Below are positions 17,964 through 26,583 of a DNA stretch of 38,380 bases, piece by piece. Under the pieces are notes generated by a model. It saw nothing but the letters and a program-made list of their open reading frames with translations, had not been told where the DNA came from and searched no databases. The first letter of the stretch is position 1; each line of letters begins with the position of its first letter. The position numbers were made by a program, and so were the translations under genes. The stretch is from an uncultured Pseudomonadota bacterium (GTDB lineage Bacteria > Myxococcota_A > Polyangia > Nannocystales > Nannocystaceae): NCBI GenBank assembly GCA_913061055.1, contig CAJXVA010000024.1:1-38380 (forward strand). Reading direction: 5' to 3'.

Positions 17964-18387
17964 ACGTCTGCATCGCGACCCGAAGGTCGTCCGGCAGCGG
18001 CATCGAGCGGCGGAACCGCTCCGAGTCGGGGTCCAGATCCATCACTGCGCAGACCGTCGCCCCCGTCCCGCGCACGTCCTTGGGATCGTCCGCCCCTCGG
18101 ATCCGGTATCCCAGCCGGATCGAACTCCGCCCCAGGTGCTCGAGCCGAAGCTCGACAACGACCGACTCTCCGAACGCGGTCGGCTTCTGGAAGTCCGCCT
18201 CGGTATGCACCGACGGGAAGCCCACTTTGCGACGCACGATGACGTCGTCGTAGGGCGCGTGCAGACCCGTAGAGAACCAGGATTCCATCGCCTCGTGGAA
18301 CATGTCGAAGAAGCGCGGGAAGTAGACGATGCCCGCCGGGTCACAGTGTCCCCAGTAGACCTGCAACCGGTGGTGATGGACGGCCAT
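17947..18387 (-). CDS. Acyl-CoA thioesterase, 4HBT (YbgC-like) family
   Basis: A 146-aa hotdog-fold thioesterase. The signature HCDPAGIVYFPRFFDMFHEA at residues 14-33 contains the catalytic aspartate (Asp16) in the typical D-x-x-G-I/V-V-Y-F context. Downstream, VGFPSVHTEADFQKPTAFGE and LEHLGRSSIRLGYRI follow the family pattern. It should hydrolyse a small acyl-CoA or aryl-CoA in the cytoplasm; YbgC, FcbC and similar enzymes differ in substrate and cannot be told apart here. The start ATG is clear. The gene is divergent from the HCCA-like gene across about 105 bp, and a CoA/aromatic link between them is possible but unproven. Confidence 0.88.
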   Translation of the reverse strand: MAVHHHRLQVYWGHCDPAGIVYFPRFFDMFHEAMESWFSTGLHAPYDDVIVRRKVGFPSVHTEADFQKPTAFGESVVVELRLEHLGRSSIRLGYRIRGADDPKDVRGTGATVCAVMDLDPDSERFRRSMPLPDDLRVAMQTFMDAP

Positions 18388-18422
18388 GCTGCTACCCTAC
18401 CGTTTCGCGTATCCTCGGCGCC

Positions 18423-18488
18423 ATGCCCCACACCACGCGGGCCGTGCCACCCAACATGTTCGAAATGACGAAGTTCAGCGGACGGTGA
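18423..18488 (+). CDS. Possible 21-codon leader ORF upstream of the HCCA-like gene
   Basis: ATG at 18423 opens a frame encoding MPHTTRAVPPNMFEMTKFSG and one more residue, ending in TGA at 18486-18488, only 4 nt before the GTG start of the next gene and in a different frame. It could be a regulatory leader peptide, the remnant of a longer N-terminus cut by a frameshift, or chance. No strong ribosome-binding site is visible. Confidence 0.25.
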   Translation: MPHTTRAVPPNMFEMTKFSGR

Positions 18489-18492
18489 ACTC

Positions 18493-19779
18493 GTGAGCCT
18501 CAAGTCCACGCTCCAGCCCTTCGCAGCCGCGGCGATCACCACACCGCTGAGGCGTGATGCGTTGCGGCGAATCCGCGAGGGATGGAGACGCCTCCGAGGC
18601 GAACCGCATCGTCTCACCGCGTACGTTCGACTCGACGACCCCTACGCGCTCGTTCTGCTGCATGCGCTACAGACCCTCCGAGAACGCTTCGATGTCGAAC
18701 TCGTCGTGCGGGTGGTGGGGCCCACCCCAACATCCATGGACCCCGCGCCCGAAGCACTCCGCGCGTGGGCTCGACTGGACGCGGAGCGTGTCGCCGCCCT
18801 GTATGACCTCGCGCTGCCGGCCTTCGATGCGCGGCAAGCCAACCAGGCTGAAGCCGCCGCACTCGCGAGGCTCGAGGATGCTGTAGACCCGCTGATCGCG
18901 ATTCGCTCCGCCATCGACCAATGGTGGCGCGGCACACCGGTCCCAGGGTCCGGCAGCCCGGAGCGGCTTGCGGCCAACGACCGGGAACGCTCCGCGCGCG
19001 GACACTACCTCAGCGCGATGGTCCACTACGCAGGCGAGTGGTACTGGGGCATCGATCGTCTCAACCACCTCACGCGACGACTCGATGTGCTCGGCTTGCG
19101 CACCGTCGATGCCCCGCCGGCCTTCGAGCGCCGGTTCGAATTTCTCACCGCCCCCGCCCGGGATGCGGCCCCTGCGACCGAGCTGGAGCTGGAGCTGTTC
19201 TGGTCCGGACGCAGTCCCTACGCCTACCTCGCACTCGAACGCGCCTACCAACTCGCCGAGCACCACCGGATCCCACTCCGACTGCGGCCGGTCCTGCCGA
19301 TGGTCATGCGCAACCTGGCGGTTCCCATGCGCAAGCGCTTGTACATTCTCGGCGACGCGAAACGCGAAGCGGACTGGCTCGGCATCCCGCTGGGATTCAT
19401 CTGCGACCCAATCGGCCCTGGCATCGAGCGCACCTACGCCTTGCTCGACGTTGCCCGACAGCACGATCGCCTGCGCGAGTACGTGCTCGCCTTCTCGGCC
19501 GCCGTGTGGAGTGAGGGCGTCGACGCTGCGTCGGATGCGGGGATGGAGCAGATCGCGACGAAGGCGGGGCTTCCCTGGTCGTCCTGCCGGACTGCGCTGC
19601 ACGGTGACCACTGGCGCGAAGAGGTCGAGGCCAATCGCGCGAGCCTGCTGGACGCGGGGCACTGGGGCGTCCCCGTCCTGCGGTGCGGCCCAACCGTCGT
19701 ATGGGGCCAGGATCGATTCTGGGTGATCGACCAAGCGTTGCAGCAGCTCACGAACTCGAACGCTGCACGCCGCGGGTGA
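18493..19779 (+). CDS. Two-part DsbA/HCCA-isomerase-like (kappa-GST family) protein
   Basis: A 428-aa protein from the GTG at 18493. The C-terminal half (about residues 230-420) is a 2-hydroxychromene-2-carboxylate isomerase / kappa glutathione-transferase-like domain: LELFWSGRSPYAYLALERA with Ser241 at the glutathione-activating position, RLRPVLPMVMRNLAVP, and a C-terminal GVPVLRCG...WGQDRFWVID. The N-terminal half (about 38-200) looks like a degenerate second copy of the same fold (LTAYVRLDDPYALVLLHALQ) without the Ser-Pro motif. Ordinary family members are about 200 aa, so this is a tandem-domain form. It may isomerise an aromatic or act as a glutathione-dependent oxidoreductase. Its end overlaps the converging histidine kinase gene by 32 bp. 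Confidence 0.82.
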   Translation: MSLKSTLQPFAAAAITTPLRRDALRRIREGWRRLRGEPHRLTAYVRLDDPYALVLLHALQTLRERFDVELVVRVVGPTPTSMDPAPEALRAWARLDAERVAALYDLALPAFDARQANQAEAAALARLEDAVDPLIAIRSAIDQWWRGTPVPGSGSPERLAANDRERSARGHYLSAMVHYAGEWYWGIDRLNHLTRRLDVLGLRTVDAPPAFERRFEFLTAPARDAAPATELELELFWSGRSPYAYLALERAYQLAEHHRIPLRLRPVLPMVMRNLAVPMRKRLYILGDAKREADWLGIPLGFICDPIGPGIERTYALLDVARQHDRLREYVLAFSAAVWSEGVDAASDAGMEQIATKAGLPWSSCRTALHGDHWREEVEANRASLLDAGHWGVPVLRCGPTVVWGQDRFWVIDQALQQLTNSNAARRG

Positions 19780-21493
19780 GTCTGGCCGCGACGTCGAGGA
19801 GCTGCCCAGTCCGAACCGGCTTGACGACGAACGCGTCCGCCCCGGCCGCAAGCGCGGAGGCTTCGGCATCGAGACTCCCACTGAGCACCAACACCGGTGG
19901 GGCATCTTCGGCCGACATCGACGCAATCACCTCGAGGCCAGTCCGCCCGGGCATTTCCAGGTCCAACACGACCAGGTCGAACGCCTGCCCTGCAACCCGA
20001 CGCTCCGCTTCACGCCCATCGGCCGCCGTCACCACGGTCGCGCCGACGTGCTCCAGAACCCGCGCGACCACATCCCGGACGGTCGAATCATCGTCCACAA
20101 CGAGGACGTGCTGCCCGCGAAGCTCTCCCCGGCGATCGGAGACAGGCTTGGGCGGAGCCCCCTGGTCCTTGCGAACGTTGGCCCGGAACGCTGCGGTGGG
20201 TCCCTCCAGAGCGTCCATGCCGACACGGAAGCACAGCCGGGTCCCGCTCGGGCCGGTCTCGTCGACCCAAATCGAACCGCCCATCGCCTCGACGAAGTTC
20301 CGAGAGATCGACAGCCCCAGCCCAACGCCGCCCCCGACCGGAGCTTCTTCCCCCTGCTGCCACGGTTCAAACACGTCCCGAATCACGCTTGGTGCAATGC
20401 CCACGCCCGTATCTTCCACAGAGAAGAACAGCCCGCCCAGCTCAGCATCGCGCCGAACATGAACTCGAATCTCCCCCTCGTGGGTGTGCTTGAGCGCGTT
20501 GCCGAGCAGATTGAGCAGCACCTGACGGAGCCGGGCGCGGTCTCCCGACCAGCGGTCCGGGGTGTCGGGCTCGACCTCGACGACCAACCCGATCCGCCCC
20601 GCATCCATCTGGGGAGAAACGACCTCGACCGCGTCGTCGACCAACTCGGTCAACGAGAAACGATCCCGGCGCTGTGGAACCACCCCATCCTCGAGACGCA
20701 CCAAGTCCAGAATGTCGTCGAGCGTCCGCAGCGTGGCGCGAGCGGTCCGCTGCAGCTGCCCGAGGGACTGCCCTGCACCGGTATCGACATCGAGCATGTC
20801 CGCCGTCAACGCGAGGCTCGTCATCGGTGAGCGCAACTCATGGCTCAGCATCGCCAACAATCGATGCCGCGCGACGCGGTCCGTCCGAGCTTGGGCTTCG
20901 GCCGCCTTGCGCTCGCGGGTCTCGGTCTGCAGGCGACGCATCGCCTCCTGCAGCTCGTGCTCCCGTCTGCGCCGTTCTCGATGAAACGCGACGGCCAGCA
21001 CAACGGAAAGACCCAGCACGGCGAACAGGTTGGGCACCGTCAACGGGTGCTGCCACATGGCGTCGGAGGGGTCCGCCCTCAACGCCGTCCACCCCACCGC
21101 GACCGCCGTCGCCGGGACCCACAACAGCAGGTGTCGCGCGCGGCCCCACAACGTCGCCCAGGTCGGGATCAGCAGGAACCACACCACTCCGAGGTTGGGC
21201 GTCCCGCGAGTCACGTCGAGCACGATCGTCTGGTAGACGAGGAAGCTCCCCGAGACGATGTGCAGGGCGAGACTCCGGCCGATTCGCGGGCTCAGGAGGA
21301 TCGCCGAAGCCATGACGACGAGCTCCGCCATGAGCAGCCACGACTCCAGCGAGCTCTCGAACAAGCCGACGAGAATCGCAAATGCGAAACCGAGGGCGCC
21401 AAACGCTCCGCGGACGATCGACCAGGCCCGCGTCGGGCCGTCGATCAGCGCGTCATCGTCGACCGTCGCTGGCTCCGCCGAAACCACCGGCAC
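19748..21493 (-). CDS. Hybrid sensor histidine kinase / response regulator
   Basis: A 581-aa membrane kinase from a GTG start. Residues about 30-170 contain six likely membrane helices with no periplasmic sensor domain, so the signal is probably sensed in the membrane. A short coiled coil (HRERRRREHELQEAMRRLQTETRERKAAEAQ region) follows. The HisKA domain has His218 in AMLSHELRSPMTSL. The ATPase domain has the N box LLNLLGNALKHT (about 327-338), the G1 box DTGVGIAP and the G2 box GVGLGLSISRNF. A receiver domain spans about 461-575, with the acidic pocket VVDDD, phospho-acceptor Asp511 in VVLDLEMPG, and Lys558 in VVKPV. All residues for phosphotransfer are present. No partner regulator is adjacent, so it may signal to a distant one. 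Confidence 0.93.
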   Translation of the reverse strand: MPVVSAEPATVDDDALIDGPTRAWSIVRGAFGALGFAFAILVGLFESSLESWLLMAELVVMASAILLSPRIGRSLALHIVSGSFLVYQTIVLDVTRGTPNLGVVWFLLIPTWATLWGRARHLLLWVPATAVAVGWTALRADPSDAMWQHPLTVPNLFAVLGLSVVLAVAFHRERRRREHELQEAMRRLQTETRERKAAEAQARTDRVARHRLLAMLSHELRSPMTSLALTADMLDVDTGAGQSLGQLQRTARATLRTLDDILDLVRLEDGVVPQRRDRFSLTELVDDAVEVVSPQMDAGRIGLVVEVEPDTPDRWSGDRARLRQVLLNLLGNALKHTHEGEIRVHVRRDAELGGLFFSVEDTGVGIAPSVIRDVFEPWQQGEEAPVGGGVGLGLSISRNFVEAMGGSIWVDETGPSGTRLCFRVGMDALEGPTAAFRANVRKDQGAPPKPVSDRRGELRGQHVLVVDDDSTVRDVVARVLEHVGATVVTAADGREAERRVAGQAFDLVVLDLEMPGRTGLEVIASMSAEDAPPVLVLSGSLDAEASALAAGADAFVVKPVRTGQLLDVAARLTRGVQRSSS

Positions 21494-21565
21494 AGAATGC
21501 CAGCTGTCGTCTACGCACGGTGCGCATCGATGGCCCGATCTGGCCCCCCTGGGCGACGCGGAACC

Positions 21566-21582
21566 GCGCCTTAGAAAGGCGC
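21566..21582 (-). terminator. Hairpin after the isc operon
   Basis: GCGCCTT and AAGGCGC are perfect 7-bp arms around a 3-nt loop, 14 nt beyond the fdx stop codon in the minus direction and upstream of the histidine kinase start. No T-run follows (GGTTCCGC), so it may act with Rho or as a 3'-end stabiliser for the isc mRNA. Confidence 0.45.
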
Positions 21583-21595
21583 TGCGGGCGGAACC

Positions 21596-21955
21596 CTACT
21601 TGACCTGCTCGTCGCGACGATCGGGGTGCTCGTTGTACCAAGTCTGCAGGGACTCATGACTGATCTCGACCCGGAGATCGGCCCCCTGCACGACACACTG
21701 GCAACCCAGGCGCGAACTCGGTCGGACGTCGAAGCCCATGTCGAGACGGTCTTCCTCGGCCTCCTCCATCTCTTCGAGGGAGTCGAGTCCTTCCTTGATG
21801 TAGACGTGGCACGACGAGCACGCGCAAACGCCCCCACAGGCCGAGCCAAGCTTGACGCCGTGCTCCTCGGCAATCTCGAGAAGGTTGGAGGATGCGGCCT
21901 TGACCTCGACTTCGGAGGTGGCGCCTTCAGGGTCGACGAACGTGATCTTGGGCAT
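21596..21955 (-). CDS. fdx: ISC-type [2Fe-2S] ferredoxin
   Basis: A 119-aa ferredoxin that supplies electrons during Fe-S cluster assembly. Cluster ligands are Cys40, Cys46 and Cys49 (GSACGGVCACSSCHVYI) and Cys85 (SRLGCQCV), matching the C-x5-C-x2-C...C pattern of bacterial Fdx. Extra cysteines at 44 and 87 are adjacent. The acidic stretch LEEMEEAEEDRLDM is where partners dock in the family. It starts 14 bp after hscA and closes the operon, the usual order. The tail (NEHPDRRDEQVK) is somewhat longer than in enterobacterial Fdx. Confidence 0.95.
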   Translation of the reverse strand: MPKITFVDPEGATSEVEVKAASSNLLEIAEEHGVKLGSACGGVCACSSCHVYIKEGLDSLEEMEEAEEDRLDMGFDVRPSSRLGCQCVVQGADLRVEISHESLQTWYNEHPDRRDEQVK

Positions 21956-21969
21956 CGTGGATCTCGCGA

Positions 21970-23940
21970 TCAGGTTTGCTGGGGGGTGTGGCTGCCGCGC
22001 CGCTCTTCGAGCGCCTCTTCGGCGGCCAGGGTCGATTCGATTTCACCGAGGGACTTGCCCTCCATGCCGGACAACAGCGCCCGCTCCATCCGGCGGCGCG
22101 CAAACGCCTCGCTCACGGTCTCGAGGTGCTCTCGCGCCTTCTTGAGCTCTCCAGGCGTGCCGGATGCGTTCGCCATGGCTTCGTCGGTCGCCACCAGCGC
22201 GGCGACGATCAACTCGCGCTCTGCGGCCGGCAGCAGGTTCTCGAGGTGACCGACCTCCTCGAGCGCGGTCCGGACCGCAAGGGACACCCGACCCGCCTCG
22301 ACTCGCCCCTCGGCGAGGTTTCGTGCCTCGAAGTCAGCCTCGGCGTTGTCGAGACTCTCCATCACCAGCGCGTCGACGGCGGCCTCGTCCAAGCCATAGG
22401 TGGGCTTGACCTCGATGGTCTGCTTGATACCGGTCATCAGCTCCTTGGCGGTGACGGTGAGCAACGCATCGGCATCGAGCTGGAACGACACCTCGATGCG
22501 GGCCATCGAGGGCGGCAGCTGAGGAATGCCCCGCAGCTCGAACTTCGCGAGCGAACGACAATCGGTCGCCAGCTCTCGCTCGCCTTGGACGACATGGAAC
22601 ACCATGCCGGTCTGCTGCTCGGAGTAGTTGGTGAAGACCTGGCGCGCCCCGATCGGGATCGTCGCGTTTCGCGGAATGAGCTGCTCCACGATGCCGCCCA
22701 TCGTCTCGATGCCAAGGCTCAGGGGAACAACATCCAGCAGCGTCACGCCTTCGCGCGCGCTGCCCGAGAGGATATCGGCCTGAATCGCAGCGCCATAGGC
22801 CACGACACGGTCCGGATCGAGGTCACACAACGGCGGCCGCTTGAAGGTCTTCTCGACCACGGCCCGCACCTTCGGAACCCGGGTCGACCCTCCGACCAAA
22901 ACGACCCCGTTCAGGTCGTCGGGACCCACGTCCGCGTCCTTGAGCGTTTGCCGACATGCCTTGACGGTGCGGCGCACGATGGGGTCGATGAGCGTTTCAA
23001 ACGCTTCGCGGGTCACTTCGAAGCCGCTGAGCCCACACGTCGGGACCTCCACCGAAACGGTTTGTGCATCGCTGAGACTCTCCTTCGCGCTGCGGGCCAC
23101 GGCCAGCGCTTGCTCCCGTTGCTGAGCGGTCGGTGCCGAAACCGCGGCGGCCTCGAGCAGGTGGGCCGCAAGCGCGTGGTCGAAGTCGTCGCCGCCCAGT
23201 GCCGAGTCCCCGCCCGTCGCAAGGACCTGGAAGACCCCCTCTCGAAGGCGAAGGATGCTGATGTCGAACGTGCCCCCGCCCAGGTCGTAGATCGCGAAGA
23301 GGCCCTGCTTGCCGCCCTCGGTTTGGTCCAGCCCGTAGGCCAGCGCAGCCGCGGTGGGTTCGGCCAACAAACGATAGACCCTCAGACCTGCAATACGGCC
23401 CGCGTCCTTCGTGGCTTGTCGCTGCGCGTCGTCGAAGTACGCCGGTACCGTGATCACCGCGCCGTCGATCGGCTCGCCGAGTTCCGCCTCCGCGCGGTCC
23501 TTGAGCACCCGGAGGATCTCGGCGGAGACCTCCATCGGCGTGACCGCCCGCTCAGCTCCCATGTCGAAACGAACGACCTGGTCCGCCTCGTCCTTGGGCG
23601 CGGCCATCGGGTACGGATGCGCTCCGACCTCGTCGCGCCCGCGACCCATGAAGCGCTTGACCGAGCTGATGACCTGCGTGGGGTTGGCGACCTGGGCGGC
23701 GCGCGCTCGGGCTCCGACGACAACTTCTGACCCGACGTAGGAGACCACCGAGGGCAGGATGTCGTGGCCTTCGGCGTCTTTGACCTCACGCGGCATCTCC
23801 CCATGGGGTGCCAGCGCGACGAGGCTGTGCGTCGTCCCGAGATCGATGCCAATGCCGCGCCCGGGGGCTCGCTTGGATGCCGCAGGAGCCGTCGGCTCCT
23901 CGATCTGAAACAGGGCTCCGGGGTCGAAGTCGTCACTCAT
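21970..23940 (-). CDS. hscA: Fe-S assembly chaperone HscA (Hsp70 family)
   Basis: A 656-aa Hsp70 dedicated to releasing clusters from IscU. The ATPase domain opens with [17 protein letters not shown] (about 29-45), preceded by about 28 extra residues, and continues with [35 protein letters not shown] and [17 protein letters not shown]. The substrate-binding domain has [19 protein letters not shown] and the helical lid ends the protein. The absence of the long DnaK-type acidic tail and the position between hscB and fdx identify it as HscA and not DnaK. It follows hscB by 3 bp, so the chaperone pair is translated together. Confidence 0.95.
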   Translation of the reverse strand: MSDDFDPGALFQIEEPTAPAASKRAPGRGIGIDLGTTHSLVALAPHGEMPREVKDAEGHDILPSVVSYVGSEVVVGARARAAQVANPTQVISSVKRFMGRGRDEVGAHPYPMAAPKDEADQVVRFDMGAERAVTPMEVSAEILRVLKDRAEAELGEPIDGAVITVPAYFDDAQRQATKDAGRIAGLRVYRLLAEPTAAALAYGLDQTEGGKQGLFAIYDLGGGTFDISILRLREGVFQVLATGGDSALGGDDFDHALAAHLLEAAAVSAPTAQQREQALAVARSAKESLSDAQTVSVEVPTCGLSGFEVTREAFETLIDPIVRRTVKACRQTLKDADVGPDDLNGVVLVGGSTRVPKVRAVVEKTFKRPPLCDLDPDRVVAYGAAIQADILSGSAREGVTLLDVVPLSLGIETMGGIVEQLIPRNATIPIGARQVFTNYSEQQTGMVFHVVQGERELATDCRSLAKFELRGIPQLPPSMARIEVSFQLDADALLTVTAKELMTGIKQTIEVKPTYGLDEAAVDALVMESLDNAEADFEARNLAEGRVEAGRVSLAVRTALEEVGHLENLLPAAERELIVAALVATDEAMANASGTPGELKKAREHLETVSEAFARRRMERALLSGMEGKSLGEIESTLAAEEALEERRGSHTPQQT

Positions 23941-23943
23941 GAT

Positions 23944-24450
23944 TCAGCCTTCGTCGTCGATCTCGTCGAGAAGCCGCTGCAAGTAGCGTCGGACCACCAG
24001 GTGACGGGATGCTGCTTCCGTATCCCCCTTGGCGATCGCGAGCACCGCTTCGGCGAGCGCGTCCCCCTGTTGGCCGTCGACATCCTCGCGCAAATCGTCG
24101 AGAGCATCCGCGCCGGCCGAGCGGGCATCCACGACCCGCTCACGGTGCTCGATCATCTCCATCAGGAACGCCTGCGGCATCTTCGGCGCGCCCACATCGG
24201 GGTCCGAAGAGTCGAGGTCTCGCCCGCCAAGCTTCACCAGATACTCGGCACGTTTCGCGGGGTCACGCAGCGTTCGATACGCTTCGTTGATCGCAGCGCT
24301 GGTCTCCATCGCGGCGCGTTTGGCCGACGCGTCGTCTTGGTCGACTTTGTCGGGGTGAGCCTTGGCCGCCCGCGCGAGATACTCGGTCTCGAGGGCGTCG
24401 CGATCCAGCGCGTGCTGGCGCGGCTGCCCCAGCCGTTCGAAATGGTCCAT
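23944..24450 (-). CDS. hscB: Fe-S assembly co-chaperone HscB
   Basis: A 168-aa J-domain protein that brings IscU to HscA and stimulates its ATPase. The J-domain occupies about residues 1-75 (MDHFERLGQPRQHALDRDAL, HPDK at 32-35, AINEAYRTLRDPAKRAEYL). The C-terminal three-helix part includes MPQAFLMEMIEHRE, a typical IscU-binding segment in HscB. I choose the ATG at 24450 because the J-domain begins immediately; a longer upstream frame (MQRGPSG...) lacks homology. It is separated from iscA by 73 bp, the longest gap inside the operon, which contains stem-loops. Confidence 0.93.
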   Translation of the reverse strand: MDHFERLGQPRQHALDRDALETEYLARAAKAHPDKVDQDDASAKRAAMETSAAINEAYRTLRDPAKRAEYLVKLGGRDLDSSDPDVGAPKMPQAFLMEMIEHRERVVDARSAGADALDDLREDVDGQQGDALAEAVLAIAKGDTEAASRHLVVRRYLQRLLDEIDDEG

Positions 24451-24464
24451 GGTGCGATAGGGAG

Positions 24465-24527
24465 CGGGGCCCGAGGGTCCCCGTTGCAATGGGTCGCTGA
24501 CGCTCGAGACGCTCTAGGTTTCCCTAG
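24465..24527 (-). other. Stem-loops in the iscA-hscB gap
   Basis: Two hairpins lie in the 73-bp gap. One pairs CGGGGCCC (24465-24472) with GGG-T-CCCCG (24475-24483, one bulged base). The other pairs CTAGG (24514-24518) with CCTAG (24523-24527) across the iscA stop codon. They could separate the mRNA into an iscSUA part and an hscBA-fdx part with different stability; this is inference. Confidence 0.35.
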
Positions 24528-24922
24528 AACGAGATCGACTCGCCGCAGCCGCAAGAGTCATCGACGTTGGGGTTCTCGAAGCGGAAACCGTGGCCACGGA
24601 TTCCAGTCTCGAAGTCGAGGCGAGTGCCTTTGACGAGCACCATGCTCTTGGGGTCCACGTACACACGGACACCGAACGCCTCGACCACGTGGTCACTGGA
24701 CCGCGGCTCTCCGTCTTCAAACTGAAACATGTACGAGTAGCCGGTGCAGCCGCCCCCGCGAATGCCGAAGCGAATCGCGCCGCTGGGCGTGCCCCGCTTC
24801 TCCAGCTGGCCTCGCATGACTTTTGCGGCACGAGCTGTGACCACGACCGTGTTGGCCACGGGTGCAGCGGGGTCGGCCGACGGCTCTGGCGAGGACTCTG
24901 GCGATGCGGGTGCTGCGTTCAC
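24524..24922 (-). CDS. iscA: A-type Fe-S carrier protein IscA
   Basis: A 132-aa A-type carrier that takes or delivers Fe-S clusters. Its three ligand cysteines are Cys59 (GGGCTGY) and Cys124/Cys126 (DSCGCGESISF), with the family blocks IRFGIRGGG and GFRFENPNV. It begins at a GTG sharing four bases with the iscU stop (GTGA), so it is translationally coupled to iscU. An Ala/Pro/Ser-rich N-terminal extension of about 24 residues is absent from standard IscA (about 107 aa) and is probably disordered. IscA and the related ErpA cannot be fully separated by sequence, but operon position favours IscA. Confidence 0.94.
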   Translation of the reverse strand: MNAAPASPESSPEPSADPAAPVANTVVVTARAAKVMRGQLEKRGTPSGAIRFGIRGGGCTGYSYMFQFEDGEPRSSDHVVEAFGVRVYVDPKSMVLVKGTRLDFETGIRGHGFRFENPNVDDSCGCGESISF

Positions 24923-25317
24923 TGCGCCTGTCCGTCCGCTTGGCCGTTCTTCTCTTGGTAGTCCTTGATCGCCGCCTTGATCGCATCCTCAGCGAGCACC
25001 GAGCAGTGGATCTTCACCGGAGGAAGCGCGAGCTCCTCGGCGATCTGGCTGTTCTTGATCGAGCCTGCCTCTTCGATGCTCATGCCCTTGACCCACTCGG
25101 TGACGAGCGAGCTGCTGGCAATGGCAGAGCCGCAACCGTAGGTCTTGAACTTTGCGTCCTTGATGACGCCGTCTTCGACCTTGATCTGCAGCTTCATCAC
25201 GTCGCCGCAAGCCGGAGCGCCCACGATGCCCGTGCCGACATCGTCGTCGCCCTTGTTGAGGCTGCCCACGTTGCGGGGGTTGTCGTAGTGTTCGATGACC
25301 TTTTCGCTGTACGCCAT
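24919..25317 (-). CDS. iscU: Fe-S cluster scaffold IscU
   Basis: A 132-aa scaffold on which [2Fe-2S] clusters are built. The ligands are Cys37 and Asp39 (GAPACGDV), Cys62 (TYGCGSAIASS), His104 and Cys105 (KIHCSVLAEDA). The HscA recognition motif LPPVK is intact at residues 98-102, which agrees with hscA and hscB in the same operon. The ATG at 25317 has an AAGGATT ribosome-binding site and gives the canonical N-terminus MAYSEKVIEHYDNPRNVG; the longer upstream frame is not used. It lies 38 bp after iscS. Confidence 0.97.
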   Translation of the reverse strand: MAYSEKVIEHYDNPRNVGSLNKGDDDVGTGIVGAPACGDVMKLQIKVEDGVIKDAKFKTYGCGSAIASSSLVTEWVKGMSIEEAGSIKNSQIAEELALPPVKIHCSVLAEDAIKAAIKDYQEKNGQADGQAQ

Positions 25318-25355
25318 GGTGTTGAATCCTTGAAGTTCGAGGGGGTGGGCTGAGC

Positions 25356-26576
25356 CTAGTGGTGTGCCCACTGGATGGAGTCGAGATCGATACCTTCCTG
25401 CACCATCTCCCACAGAGGAGACATCTCGCGCAGTCGGGCGACATGCGTTCGCAGCAGGCCCACGACGAAATCGATCTCGTCTTTGGTGGTCATGCGTCCG
25501 ATCGTCATGCGAAGGCTGGAGTGTGCAAGCTCGTCGTTGAGGCCCATCGCCCGCAACACGTAGCTAGGCTCGAGGCTCGCCGAGGTGCATGCCGAGCCGG
25601 ACGACAGCGCGACGTCTTTGAGCGCCATCAACAACGACTCGCCCTCGATGTACGCGAAGCTGAGGTTGAGGTGCCCAGGCAACATGTGCTCGGGGTGACC
25701 GTTGAGGATCACGTGCTCAATCGAGCCGGTGAGTTCGGACTTCATGTAGTCCCGAAGCTCGCCGATGCGCTTCATGTCTTCCGCCATGTCCTCGCGGGCG
25801 ATGCGGGCGGCTTCGCCGAACCCTGCGATGTTCTGTACGGCCAACGTACCGGACCGGTTGCCACGCTCATGGCCACCGCCGTGAATCTGCGCGGCCAGTC
25901 GCACGCGAGGCTTACGGCGGCGAACGTAGAGTGCGCCGACGCCCTTGGGTCCGTAGATCTTGTGGGCGGAGATCGACATCAAATCGATGTTCATCGCCTC
26001 GACGTCGATGGGAATCTTGCCGAAGGTCTGGGTCGCATCGGTGTGAAACAACACCTTGTGCTCACGGCAGACCTTGCCGATCTCGGCGAGGGGCATGACC
26101 ACGCCTGTCTCGTTGTTGCCGTGCATCACCGAGACCAGAACGGTCTTGTCGGTGATGGCATCAGCGACCTGCTGCGGGGTGATGAGTCCGCCTTTGTCGA
26201 CTTCGAGGTACGTGACGTCTACGCCACGACGCTCGAGGAACTTGCAGGTGTCGAGCACGGCTTTGTGCTCGGTGTTCACCGTGATGATGTGGTTGCCCTT
26301 CTCGGCCAAGTACTCCGCCACCCCCTTGATGGCGAGGTTGTTGGACTCGGTCGCGCCGCTGGTCCACGTGACCTCTTTGGGGTCGCCGCCGATGGTCTTG
26401 GCGATCTCTTCGCGGGCGTTCTCGACAGCTTCTTCAGCTTCCCAGCCAAACGCATGGGTGCGGCTGGCCGAGTTGCCAAACGCCTTGGTGAAGAACGGCA
26501 ACATCTTGTCGACGACACGCTGGTCGACGGGACAGGTGGCGGCGTAGTCGAAGTAGACGGGGGTCTGGACGCTCAT
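25356..26576 (-). CDS. iscS: Cysteine desulfurase IscS
   Basis: A 406-aa PLP enzyme that converts cysteine to alanine and a persulfide, the sulfur source for IscU. Visible residues are His104 ([10 protein letters not shown], stacks on PLP), Lys206 ([12 protein letters not shown], Schiff base) and the mobile catalytic Cys330 ([14 protein letters not shown]). The C-terminus ends in DSIQWAHH, closely matching the E. coli IscS tail (EWAHH) that docks IscU, so this is an IscS and not a SufS/CsdA. The frame stays open far upstream, but the ATG at 26576 gives the standard N-terminus ([12 protein letters not shown]). It starts 7 bp after the MerR-type regulator gene. Confidence 0.97.
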   Translation of the reverse strand: MSVQTPVYFDYAATCPVDQRVVDKMLPFFTKAFGNSASRTHAFGWEAEEAVENAREEIAKTIGGDPKEVTWTSGATESNNLAIKGVAEYLAEKGNHIITVNTEHKAVLDTCKFLERRGVDVTYLEVDKGGLITPQQVADAITDKTVLVSVMHGNNETGVVMPLAEIGKVCREHKVLFHTDATQTFGKIPIDVEAMNIDLMSISAHKIYGPKGVGALYVRRRKPRVRLAAQIHGGGHERGNRSGTLAVQNIAGFGEAARIAREDMAEDMKRIGELRDYMKSELTGSIEHVILNGHPEHMLPGHLNLSFAYIEGESLLMALKDVALSSGSACTSASLEPSYVLRAMGLNDELAHSSLRMTIGRMTTKDEIDFVVGLLRTHVARLREMSPLWEMVQEGIDLDSIQWAHH

Positions 26577-26583
26577 GGTGCGC

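Noticed and set aside
21976-23730. A 584-codon plus-strand frame opposite hscA
   Set aside because: HscA is conserved along its whole length; the antisense frame has no motif.
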